62,000 nt of DNA from Lingula anatina (taxonomy: Eukaryota > Brachiopoda > Lingulata > Lingulida > Lingulidae): positions 583,376 through 645,375 of the forward strand of contig NW_019775669.1 in the NCBI RefSeq assembly GCF_001039355.2. Reading direction: 5' to 3'. Shown here one piece after another: positions 37,401 through 47,481 of the stretch. Position 1 is the first letter of the stretch, and each line of letters starts with the position of its first letter. The notes under the pieces were generated by a model. The model ran no database searches. It saw only the letters and a list, made by a program, of their open reading frames with translations, and had not been told where the DNA came from. Both the position numbers and the translations under genes were made by a program.

Positions 37401-39087
37401 CTTACCAATATTCTGGAAGAGAGCTTTTCACCAATGACACATTCTTTTTCAATACGATGAGCATCTATTCATGCGGAGTTAAAGAAAAATGACCATAACT
37501 ACTAACACTGCTTGTGAAATTCAATTATGTCTTATACTGGTCACTTGGATAAATAGCTGCAGCATATAAATAATATCAGAAATTATCATTTCATCCTGCA
37601 TAAAAAAAAGCATTAAGGATACAGCACAGAGCCATGCCTAGGGCACCAGCAAGAAGACAGTCCGAGTATAATTCTGAGGAACCTAATAAGAATATAAGAA
37701 AGGAAAAGAAGTTCAGAATTACATATCATTTTGAGAAGATGTCACTATACCCACTGAACAATCCTAAATATCTAGTTACTATTAAATGCAGATAAAAACC
37801 CTTTACGTATCACAGTATCTGATATGACACTGCCACAAATCATCTACTTCTTTATAAAATTTTAATAATCATCTTTTGCAAACTGAATAAGTGTTTGGTA
37901 TGTAATGTGCACTTACCATCTATAATCGACTTAATCTTTGTTTTTATGGTTTCATTGACCTGACTAAACAACTCATATCTGCCATCCCTGACAAAATGTT
38001 CATTACTGTTGCTGTTAGCTGGATTTGGAAAAAGGAATGTGCTGAAAGGTAAAGTACCCCAGTGTTTACAAAAAAAAAAAAATAATAATAATAATAATAA
38101 ATAAATAAATAATAATAAAACTACTTTGAAATGTTGTACAATAATTTTCTGAGCAAAAATGTTCATTAGCTTTGTAGCTGTATCATAAATGTAAATTATC
38201 AAACACAAGTCAAAATTCTTTCAGTCTTATGAAGGCTTAAGTTCAGGTTGGCTGTAAGCTAACGGCATGAAATATTTTCCACTTGTGTTTGATAATTTTC
38301 ATTTAAGAATTTTCTGGTTTTAGAGCATGGCATGTATGTACGTATGCCCATGTGCCAGGAGACAAGTTTAGCAGACGTTTACTAAATACCATTTACCTTT
38401 CATTAGAGTGAGCTGCTATGATGGCAAGTCTGTTTTTGTGGTTCATCATCAAGTGAGAATTGGCAAATACCATCACAGCATCAAGACATTGCGAAAACTC
38501 AAGCTGAAATAAAATATCTTCACTGTAGTTGAAAAACACATACACATGCAATTTGCCAAGTTCATAAATTATGTTTGTTAGATTTAGCTCTACAACAGAA
38601 TCATCAAAATAGTTAGCAATGAAGATGAAAAAATTCTTTCAAATTTCTGTGAATTTATACGAAGTCCAGGCATGAACTGTTTAAAGAAAAAATTCACTGT
38701 ATCAGAAAAGAATACAGTATCAAATAGATATAATAGGGGCCACCAAGTTTCATGCAGTCCATTCAAATAACTGGCCATTAAGATTCTTGGTTGCATTTCA
38801 TCTAAATGCATATAACTGACACCAACACCATTTTACAAACCGTTATATCCTATTTGTCTATTATTACTATTTATAGTTTTACTCACTTCTCCTCTCTCAG
38901 GTTGTTTACTTCCCCACCAGGAAGTATTTGTATCTAAAACGATCACAACCAGACTGCTATGCTCGCCCTTGTCACCTGAAAATAAAACAGGAGCATTTTG
39001 TATTTTGATTACAAGCACGATGCGAACGTCAAACTAGTGCTTGTCAAGCATCTAAATGAATGCAGACTGTTCTTTACCTTCCGCCAT
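31084..39087 (-). CDS. GTF2H3: General transcription factor IIH subunit 3 (TFIIH p34)
   Basis: Twelve exons (minus strand): 39087-39078, 38975-38887, 38503-38397, 38041-37917, 37682-37623, 37464-37406, 37063-36989, 36630-36577, 36332-36264, 35723-35588, 31565-31529, 31156-31084. Total 894 nt gives 297 residues; the human protein is 308. The product is the p34/Tfb4 subunit of core TFIIH, used in RNA polymerase II initiation and nucleotide excision repair. The N-terminal vWA-like domain is seen as [14 protein letters not shown], then [30 protein letters not shown] and [12 protein letters not shown]. The C-terminus has the C4 zinc finger: [26 protein letters not shown]. The tail is basic (KRKSKKQMK). 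Intron 10 is about 4 kb and carries a repeat copy; intron 5 looks U12-type. The first exon codes only MAE plus one base, like its divergent neighbour EIF2B1. Confidence 0.96.
31454..31488. repeat. (TAAA)n microsatellite
   Basis: About eight tetranucleotide units in the last GTF2H3 intron, between exons 11 and 12. Confidence 0.92.
34010..34764 (+). CDS. Possible nested single-pass membrane protein, fragment (low confidence)
   Basis: Within the 4 kb GTF2H3 intron, on the opposite strand, two blocks can be joined: 34010-34216 (69 codons, ending at a perfect GTAAGT donor) and 34498-34764 (after TATTTTTCAG), phase 0, giving 157 residues. The first block ends in a basic stop (SSRKIKIY) followed by a hydrophobic helix [19 protein letters not shown], the plan of a type II membrane anchor. 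The second block is a hydrophilic, Ser/Gln-rich stem-like segment. No catalytic domain follows and I recognise no family. A different frame stays open for about 70 codons beyond, so this could be a decayed or truncated gene. It may also be chance. Confidence 0.3.
35050..35360 (-). repeat. Dispersed repeat copy B in GTF2H3 intron 10
   Basis: This is homologous to 30465-30770: it starts at TTTTTTTGCAAGTAATAAATG and AACCCCCAAAA and loses similarity after about 35340. The T run is only seven bases here, against 24 in copy A. The open frame 35095-35409 across it is not preserved in copy A, so it is not taken as coding. Confidence 0.75.
37465..37622 (-). other. GTF2H3: U12-type (minor spliceosome) intron 5 of GTF2H3
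   Basis: The donor on the minus strand is GTATCCTTAA, matching the U12 5' splice-site consensus (R)TATCCTT, whereas every other GTF2H3 intron has a GTRAG-like or similar U2 donor. Near the 3' end, TTCTTTAAC matches the U12 branch-site consensus TTCCTTAAC at eight of nine positions, about 13 nt before the terminal AG. The flanking exons join in frame at a tyrosine codon (LCY-AHR) matching the human protein at this point. Confidence 0.85.
38070..38120. repeat. A-rich (AAT)n tract
   Basis: A run of A bases grading into AAT and AAAT units, in GTF2H3 intron 3, close to the acceptor of exon 4. Confidence 0.9.
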
Positions 39088-39317
39088 GTTTATGTTTTGG
39101 TTAAGCCATATCCACACCGAGATCTCGTTCTCGCTGTCTATTCTTTGGTCAAAGATCTTTACAAGTTCTCAAAACGAGGCTTTTTCAAAGATTATCTTGA
39201 AAAGTTGTGCCCTCTATCGTGACAGTCGACAGACACATGTGAACAAGATCTCCCAGAGTTTCAGCAGCCGGACCAGACGGAGTGTAGAAATAGCGTGTAT
39301 TTCAAAATAAGTGTGCG
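39088..39317. promoter_or_regulatory. Shared bidirectional promoter of GTF2H3 and EIF2B1
   Basis: Only about 230 bp separate the two start codons, which point away from each other. The stretch is richer in CpG than the surroundings, and I see no obvious TATA box in a consistent position. A compact divergent arrangement implies a common promoter. The human EIF2B1 and GTF2H3 genes are also head to head, from general knowledge of that locus. Confidence 0.75.
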
Positions 39318-39655
39318 ATGAATAAGGATGGTAAGAGAAAATTCTGAAAGGTTCCAAATAACATCTGGACATACCTGTGTGTAATTACTTAGCTTATCTG
39401 TTAATGATGTAACGTCGTCTGCCTTCCTTGCCTCAGAGGCTCAGGTGACAAGTTAAGAACTTAAGTAGCCTACAGTACTGTCGTCCTCTTTTTCACGCGG
39501 TTGCCGGCAACTCTGTTCTTGTACATGTACTTGTTTACATATCACTTAACAATATTGTTGAGCTGAAGTAGTTTTATTTTCGTTTCAGAACAAATATTTT
39601 CTTGTCTGTAATGGAGAACATTGATTTTTAATTTTGTTCTATAATAATAATAATA

Positions 39656-39699
<44 letters not shown>

Positions 39700-41334
39700 A
39701 AAATAATAAATCGAGAATGAAAGAACTTAGAAGTTGACTTAACTATTGTCAGTGTCTAAAAGACTGCTGCCAGCTGTGATATCAGTATTTATCCCCTTTA
39801 TCCCCCCACCTATTTGCAAGCAACCAATCACTGGTTTAGAGTGTTTGTGAGGTGCATCTTCCAATAAACATAAGCTTTTGTACATTTATGTGATATTCTT
39901 CTTGTTATTGTCAATTAAAAAATACTTAAATGATTTGATAATGATTATTTTTTTGTAGATACAGTATATTTTATGGTATGATATTTCCTTTCAGATATAG
40001 TCAGTTATTTTACTCATTTGATGGGAGATGACCCCAGTATTTCAGCAGCAGTGGCAGCTATCCAGACATTGATGGAGTTTCTCAAGCTTAATTCTGGTAT
40101 GTATGGAGAATATAATAAGTGTGATTTTTTATGGCAAATGTACTGTATAACACTTTTTATTGGTATATGAAACTGTCACATGCTGGGATGTTGTAAAACT
40201 TTTTGTCAACAGTTTTCACTGTATTTTGTATTTTTAAAAAAATTAGCTAAATTTTGTTATTTGTGTTAAATCAAAACAAGAATAAAATGCCTTACATTTT
40301 TTAATTTTCTTTTTAGCTGAGACTTTATCAGAGCTGCGAGAGAATCTCAAAGATGCTATTGACACTTTGACCAAGACAGACAGTTCTGTGGCATCCATAT
40401 CATCAGGTTGTGAGCTGTTTTTGAGGTTTATTACATTGACTGCCTTGGACCATTCTGTAAGTTACAATTAAAGAAGAATAGAATTACTACTTCATGCAGT
40501 TCTTTGTTTAGATTTATTGCAAAAATGTACCAAAGTAGCAGTAAATGATAGTAATAATAGCACCAGTTCTGACAAATTCCTAGTGGTGAGATATTTAACA
40601 GTTTGCCTGTAAATCTGATTTTAAGTAATCTGTTGCTGAATGTAATTGCAGTTAAAGTTGATAAGTAAAATTTTAATATTAAAATAACTTTTTAAGTGCT
40701 GTAAGTTGTGATAATTTCTTAAAACTTTTTAGACTCAATTTGAAAATGTACTCTTATTTTAGGATTTTCAAGAATGTAAGACTATACTTCTCAACCGAGG
40801 CAATGTGTTCCTTCAAAAAGTGGGAATGTGCAGGAAGAAGATATCTAAGCTGGGACATCCTTTCATTAGTGATGGCGCTGTAAGGATAATGACAGACTTG
40901 AACACTCATTTTCTTTCAAGAATCAGTAGTAACTCTCATTGTTATTGGTTTGGTTAATTTGTAACTAAATTACTTCTTTTTGCAATTCACTTATTGCTGA
41001 ATGAAGGGGACGTTGTTTTTTTTGCCAACACTTGTGAGCCTTAGAGTTTACAAGCATTGTGAAGATTGTGTGTATCATTTCAGACCATCCTGACCCACTC
41101 TAGGTCACGTGTTGTTATGCAAGTGTTGAAAGAAGCAGTAGAAGCTAAGAAAAGATTCAACGTCTACGTCACAGAGTCTCATCCCAACAAATCTGGGTAA
41201 GATTAATGGTGTTCTACTGGGTATGGTAAAACCCTCTGAATGCAGTGTGATTTTTATGTTTCAATTGAAAGCACTCCACAAGGAAAGTTTCCGTTGCTAC
41301 AATGGATGTTTGATCTTTTTATTTGATAAGTAAA

Positions 41335-41390
<56 letters not shown>

Positions 41391-42516
41391 GTTTCATTTT
41401 TACAAATGTAACAATTTTGAAATATTGTAGGTGCCAAATGGCTGAGGAACTTAATGCCATGGACATCCCAACTGTTGTCATACTGGATTCAGCTGTAGGG
41501 TAGGTGTTTGTTAATCACTGTAGATCTGATATTTGAAAATAAGTTTGATAATGGCTTGAATTTTTAAAGGTTAATTTTACAAAAACATTTTTTTTTTCAA
41601 TTTAATTTTATTGTTTCTCATCTGCTTTTGTACTAAAAAATTTAATTGGAAAATTATAAGATAGCAGTGCAGATAATTCCTAATCTATTTTCTAGTTACA
41701 TTATGGAAAAGGTGGATCTGGTGCTAGTTGGCGCAGAGGGTGTGGTTGAAAGTGGTGGGATTATAAACAAGGTAGGACATAGCTTGCCACCAGACTAACC
41801 TGCTCTTTACTGACAAATATAGTAGAAAAGTTTATAAATATCTTTCAAATCGTCTAGCATAATGAAGTATTTACTCTTACTTTAATTTTGGCACCCATTG
41901 GAAGGTAATTTCATCCTTTGGGACTATATGCATAATTGTTACTTTTCTCAGTCACAATACTTCTTTATTTCTTTAACAGATTGGAACATTTGGGATGGCT
42001 GTGGCTGCTAAGGAAATGAATAAGCCTTTTTATGTAGTAGCAGAGAGCTTCAAGTTTGCCAGGCTCTATCCTTTAAATCAGCAGGATGTGCCAAATCAGT
42101 TCAAGGTATGCTAAAGAACGTTTCATATAATACATAAAGACTAACTTTTAAGCTCTTTCTAATGTTTGTTAAAATGGATTTCAACTTTCCTTGGTGATTT
42201 TTTTTTTTTGATAATAAGTGTTGATTTAACCAGTGTAACATTTAAGTCACTGTTGATATTGTTATGGAAATTTTGTGAAGCTTAAGAAAATAAAAAAAGG
42301 TCTAGGACTTTTGTTGACGCGTGCTCATCATGTTGACTATGTATAAACAAACATTTTCAGTACCAAGCCTCCAAGCTGAGCAGCAGTGCAGATCTGCGGA
42401 TAGAACACCCAATGGTGGACTACACGCCACCAGCTTATATCACACTGCTCTTCACAGACCTGGGTGTACTCACTCCTTCTGCCGTCAGTGATGAACTCAT
42501 TAAACTTTATCTATAG
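39318..42516 (+). CDS. EIF2B1: Translation initiation factor eIF2B subunit alpha
   Basis: Nine exons: 39318-39330, 39995-40096, 40317-40456, 40763-40879, 41084-41196, 41431-41499, 41696-41771, 41980-42105, 42361-42516. Total 912 nt gives 303 residues; human eIF2B-alpha has 305. It is the regulatory alpha subunit of the eIF2B decamer, the exchange factor for eIF2 that mediates the integrated stress response, in the cytosol. The N-terminal helical part ([20 protein letters not shown]) is followed by the Rossmann-like domain with [58 protein letters not shown], and the C-terminal NQFKYQASK and [19 protein letters not shown]. The first exon codes MNKD plus one base. All introns are GT-AG with phase maintained. 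It ends about 380 bp from the convergent FBXO39-like stop. Confidence 0.97.
39641..39696. repeat. (ATA)n(ATT)n self-complementary microsatellite
   Basis: Six ATA units switch to about twelve TTA/ATT units, so the tract can fold back on itself. It lies in EIF2B1 intron 1. Confidence 0.9.
41335..41390. repeat. (ATT)n microsatellite
   Basis: About eighteen pure units in EIF2B1 intron 5, ending about 40 bp before exon 6. Confidence 0.95.
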
Positions 42517-42729
42517 CACAGCACACTGATGCTGAGGACGATATGGGGGCAGAATTGAAAATACCAGAAAAAATCATATCTTCAAACTGTTCCTGCTTTT
42601 TATAATAATGCCAGGGACTAAAGAGATAAATAAGGCATATGTACTGCAATTAAAGCCATGGCAGTAAGATTATGTAGTCTTTTTTGGGAGTTGAAGTATA
42701 AACACTTATAATTATGTGATTGTATATTA

Positions 42730-42735
42730 TTTATT
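42730..42735 (-). terminator. Candidate polyadenylation signal for the FBXO39-like gene
   Basis: AATAAA on the minus strand about 160 nt past the stop codon of the F-box gene. It also lies inside the plausible 3' UTR of EIF2B1, so the two transcripts may overlap at their ends. Confidence 0.4.
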
Positions 42736-42896
42736 TAAAAATAATTAAAAATATATTCCTGAAAAATTGAAAGTGTTGTTAAAAAAACTATACTGTTGTC
42801 AATGTGTCATCAGCAACAGTGGTATATAATATGCACATGTGTTAAATAGCACAAGGGGAGGTCACTCTGACATTCAGTCTTTGAGTGTGAGCTTTG

Positions 42897-44725
42897 CTAA
42901 CCCAGTAAGTCCTCGTCTGCAGCTGTGCCAAATACAAAATTCAAGTCTCGTTCCACTATCATGGGATGATATGTATCCTCAACGTGCCTCAGTTCTGCCC
43001 ATTCTGCGTCAGTTAGGCGGTTCACAAGAACATGGAATCTGGTGAGGTCTGTAAGATAAAATGTTAGTACTGTTATTAGAAAGTATAATTTTGATTTTAG
43101 TTTGGTAATGTGTGTTCTAATGAGTATGATAAATCAGTTTAATGCATATCCGTTAAAACTTGGAGAGCCTTTTTAAGTCGTACTGCATACACAGCCTACT
43201 AATGTCGCAATGTGAAAGTAATTTGTTTCAAGCATTTGTTTTTATTGATATTATCTTAATGTACTGACTGATTTTTCGTTGCAGTTGCATTTCGCATATT
43301 GCCTCTATTGTTGAAACCATCAAAATTCCGATAAACTCTACTTCTCGAAGAGGCCGCTTGCATGCATCAATTAATTCCAGGAGAGACTCGTCAACCCACT
43401 CGCGATCGTTTTCAAATTCTAAGCTCAAAACCTCTGCAAAAAGATAAGTGTGAGACATCGTTTTATTACATATATTACAATCACTTTACTTCCTGATGTT
43501 TAAGGGAGATACATCATGTATAACGAATAGAGAAGCTCGATTAAAAAAAACGAAGCTAACGTTTCCTTAAAAGAATGCTATTCTTCATTCAAAGATTGCT
43601 ATATTATACAAATATTTAACAATAAAACGATTTTCAATGTAGAATTAGCCAGAACTCGCGTAACCTACCTAGCGTTCTGTTCATAGTCGCGCTGATGTGT
43701 CGCAGCGTATCGTTCAAATGCCAATCTATGCCAATGATGTCATATCCACTCCAAATATGAAGACTTCTGAGCCTGACTTCAGGAACTAAAATCGATGAGA
43801 TCACTTCATAGCGACCAATATTATCGAAGTGAAAGCTCACTTTAAGCCCTGGACAGGCTTGATGGAGTCCCAGCCAAACAGAGCGGTCAATGCGATGGAA
43901 GTGCGGGTCGTTGCGATAGACCTTTATAGAGAGGTTACTTAGACTGCCAGCACAATTTTTACCAAGATTTTCGAGCACTTCATTACAAACACAGTTGTAG
44001 TTGATGTTGATATGCCTAAGATTCACAAACAGTTGAAGAATTGCCTTAAGGCGAGGCACGGGGAATGCGGCAATTCTAGAATGGAAAAAATCTTCTATGT
44101 TCAGTTTGGTGATGCTCCACCCGCTGCCAAGGCCTACACTGTTTAAGATTTTCAGTCCGTTTGTCAAAGATAGCTGTGCACCAAACACGTCAAAAACTTG
44201 CAACCGGGTCTGGTTTCGCAGAAATCTACTCAAGGACGTGATCAACCTGACCGTGGTGGTCTCTACTCGCCAAAAACGATCAAATTCCATGTTGCGCATG
44301 TAAAATTCTCTCAGTCTCGCTTTATTATAAAGAATAGCTAAGAATCGTGTCATCGCTCTTTGGAAGCGCTTGCATGTCATGAAAGATGGATGCAAACATT
44401 TTAAGGTTAGATAGCGCACATGAATTGCGTGAACGTAGGCAAAACCGATTGCGCGATCATGCCGTTTGCTCAGTCGATGTACAGCAAAATGCCCAACTGT
44501 GGAATCGACTTGGAACCATCGCCATAAACAAGCAGTATTGAGCATGCCATTCCAATGCTTACATACTAATGCCATGTTAAATCTGTCATTGTTGTCCAGA
44601 CATCTGTAAATGTCAACCAAGACTATATCTGGGAGATTCCTCCAGTCTACTTGATCATCAGTATCTGATTGGTCATCGGGCGCTGCTTGTTCCATCTCAA
44701 CTTCACCATCAGGATCTGTGTCCAT
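42897..44725 (-). CDS. FBXO39: F-box protein, FBXO39-like
   Basis: Three exons (minus): 44725-43669, 43433-43269, 43048-42897; 1374 nt, 457 residues, phases consistent. Human FBXO39 is 442. The start is the ATG in AAAATGGACACA; an upstream in-frame TTG was not used. After an acidic, Asp/Glu-rich N-terminus, the F-box is seen as LPDIVLVDIYRCL, NMALVCKHWNGML and LWRWF. F-boxes bind SKP1 in SCF ubiquitin ligases, so the protein probably selects a substrate for ubiquitylation. The middle matches FBXO39 as I remember it: KLNIEDFFHS, LRHININYNCVCNEVLENL, then LKVSFHFDNIGRYEVIS, which reads as leucine-rich-repeat-like sequence. The last exon ends in RFHVLVNRLTDAEW and a C-terminal DEDLLG. The substrate is unknown. 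The exon 2 donor (GTCAGT) is weak but keeps phase. Confidence 0.88.
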
Positions 44726-44746
44726 TTTTGGAATATTTCTTTCCAA

Positions 44747-47461
44747 TAAACTAAAAACGTGACTTTTCGCCGATTGACTCTTTTTTCCGTAACTATGACA
44801 CTATTCTATGTGTCTTGTGACGTTATAAAACACTTTGTCTTGTGACGTCATGTAACGTAAAAGAAGTATCGAGCAATGTGCCGTATATTTCTGTTTGTTT
44901 ATCTTTGTCTGTTCAGTTTACAAGATATTGTGTGCTCTTTTTAGTTTTGATTCTACCTTATTTATCTATGTGAGGTATTGTTTATTTTATTTTAGTTATT
45001 TCTATTATAATATTATATATAAGTATGAAGTAAATATATAATTTTAATAATGGTACAAAATATCGAATCCAAGTGAGGGGAGTGACAGAGTAGTGCACTG
45101 GTAATATGAATAATTTTCTCAATGAAAATAAGATTTGTCACGAAAACCCCTTTCAGATGTGTTTAATCTAGTGTCATCAGAGTAATAAATATAAAAAAAA
45201 TAATTCGTATTTTTAAAGAAATAATGTTTAATTTTTTTCAAATATCAATGCATAGAAGAAGCAAAAATTCATTTACCAGTAAAACGTCTACCGTTCATTG
45301 TTGCTTGGCTATTTTGAAACATTTGTTTGTTGCACCGCAGTAAAAATACACAATATGGAAATTAACAACAATCTCAACAGAACAACTACTGAATAACCCG
45401 ATATTTAAGCCAAGGAGTTGTATGAGAATAAGTGTCAAAAGCACTTTGGCGGTATGTGTGACCTTATAAAAAGGTGCGCATTTATTAAGTACTATATATT
45501 ATAAATTTATTCATACTTTATTATTTATCTATTTATTTTTAATTTTTTCCGCTCTGCGTGAAGTTCGTGTGATCCACAGGTCGGGACTGTAATGGTACGG
45601 GTATGTACCTGTAACGACAGCACGTATCATCTCTAAATAATATTTTGCACAGCTTCCCCGAGGTGTTGGAAGGTCAGCCAGGTGCATTTTAATCGCGCCA
45701 CGTGCGATATGGTAGTACCCAACAGCGTAATACCATAAAACCATATAAACGGCAGATCAACATTAATCGGGAAACGATATGGAACTCCCTTTATGCCTGT
45801 TTTACACATTATATAATTTTCCCTCTACACTGCATTTTAATTTTAAAAATTGCTGGTCGCATGTTTATACACTGTACACGGTTCCAAAGCCTCCAGTTAG
45901 TTTTCCCCAGTTTTAAATAAACGCAATAAAAATTAATTATTCAAAAATCATAACGTGTTTGAAAATGTGATTAGAAGTATATATTGATTCACCTTTGAAT
46001 ATCTACATTACAATTGTAAAATATAATCCGAGCTTTCGGCCCCTGGGCCTTCTTCGGGGAAATGTGATATATCGTTGTTTGCGACTCATATTCGTGTTAC
46101 AAAGTCTAACAATATTCACTTGATAATACAGGGGCGGATCCAGGACTATTTGAAGGGGGTAGTCCGGTTTTTAGGAAAGACAGGCCGCAGATGAGAAGTC
46201 GACGACGCCTCCCCCCCCCCCCCCACCCCCCCCCTAATTCCCCACAGTAATAGAAGGCTCACACACTCCATGCACATGCCTTATAGGTAAATATAGTGGT
46301 TGTTACTTATTGGCTGGCTACTGATACGTCATATCCGAGTACCTGCCCGCCATATTGTTTGACTTGGTTACGATTATTGAATGTGTATTCAATGGCCAAA
46401 GAAAATAACAACAGGCTCATATAAGCGACTGGCAGCAGTCAATACAAACACTATTGAGCAAATGAGTTGGGTCATGAACACAGGTAGACCAACAATGACC
46501 CATTAGTCCATCTAACTTGTTGGAAACCAGAGTGAAAGGGACAACATTAAGCTGGGGCCTGGTCAGCGACCGAGTAAAAAAACTCTGCCAGCGGTGTAGC
46601 ACTCAAAACAGCTGAGCTTCACAAGGGAAAATTCTGAAAGGCAGGTATTTTTGGCATTAATTCATTCATTTAATTCCATTCATGAGACACTTTCCGGCGA
46701 AGTTTTAAAAGCGAAAACATTATAAGTACCAGTAATGCCTTAGGCTAGGCTATTAAAGACAGTGGCGTGAAAACCCAGGAGCCAGCTAGGTATGATGAAT
46801 GTTACATTATTGCGTTTCCCTACTGAAGTACTGATACTTGTGCCCACTGTGGAATTATGTTTAACTTGGTTGGTGGACGTCAGTCAGTAGCCATGACACT
46901 CAGTTTAGGCAATGTTGTAGTCGGTCTTACTCAGAATACAGGTAGATCAAGAAGGTCGACACTTCTGAAAGGTAGGATCCCAGTACTGATGGTCTACAGT
47001 CAAGTCACTACCATATGATATAATTAAGTTACTCCCAACACTGGGTATTTTGACCATCAATCCATTCCTGGACATTGCCACTGACTAAATCAAATCTTGT
47101 ATCTATTAGAATTTATCAAGATGATATTCCATTACAAAGACAGCAAAATTGAATAAACTTAAAAAGCTGTTTAATACATTTTGGTGAAATTGACAAATAT
47201 TCCTGGTGTTTTCAGCAATGTTGTGGTACAAACCTACCATCAGTTTGTCAGGTTCCATACTAGGAAACCAAATATTCAGTGTTAAGACATGAAAATAGCA
47301 TTGATAATTCCCCTAAAATGCAACTTGAGATATAAAAATGATCTGTCAACAAAGAAAATTTGGAACAGCAAAAATACAAAGTTTGAAAATATTTTGAATG
47401 ATACTTTGCAGTAAAAAAAAATTGGTAATGATCTTTTATGGGAAATTTGTTTGTTATTTCA
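44747..47461. other. Intergenic stretch, FBXO39-like to the unrecognised gene
   Basis: It holds the FBXO39-like promoter on its left side (including ACGTCA-like motifs around 44819-44850) and, on its right, the likely promoter and 5' UTR of the plus-strand gene starting at 47482, whose first recognised exon begins directly after a TATTTCAG acceptor. A transposon-like repeat is at 46128-46240. I see no supportable coding exon. Confidence 0.5.
46128..46240. mobile_element. Probable DNA-transposon-derived repeat fragment
   Basis: It begins with ACAGGGGCGGATCCAGGA and runs to a long C run (46209-46234). From general knowledge, a GGGGCGGATCCAGGA-type edge followed by G/C homopolymers is very common in non-autonomous DNA repeats of marine invertebrates and fish. 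The other end is not identified, so class and limits are tentative. Confidence 0.45.
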
Positions 47462-47481
47462 GATTCTCCATCAGAAACAAT

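Noticed and set aside
44726-44746. Seven-codon extension of the F-box protein
   Set aside because: It begins with TTG; the next in-frame ATG at 44725 is the plausible eukaryotic start.
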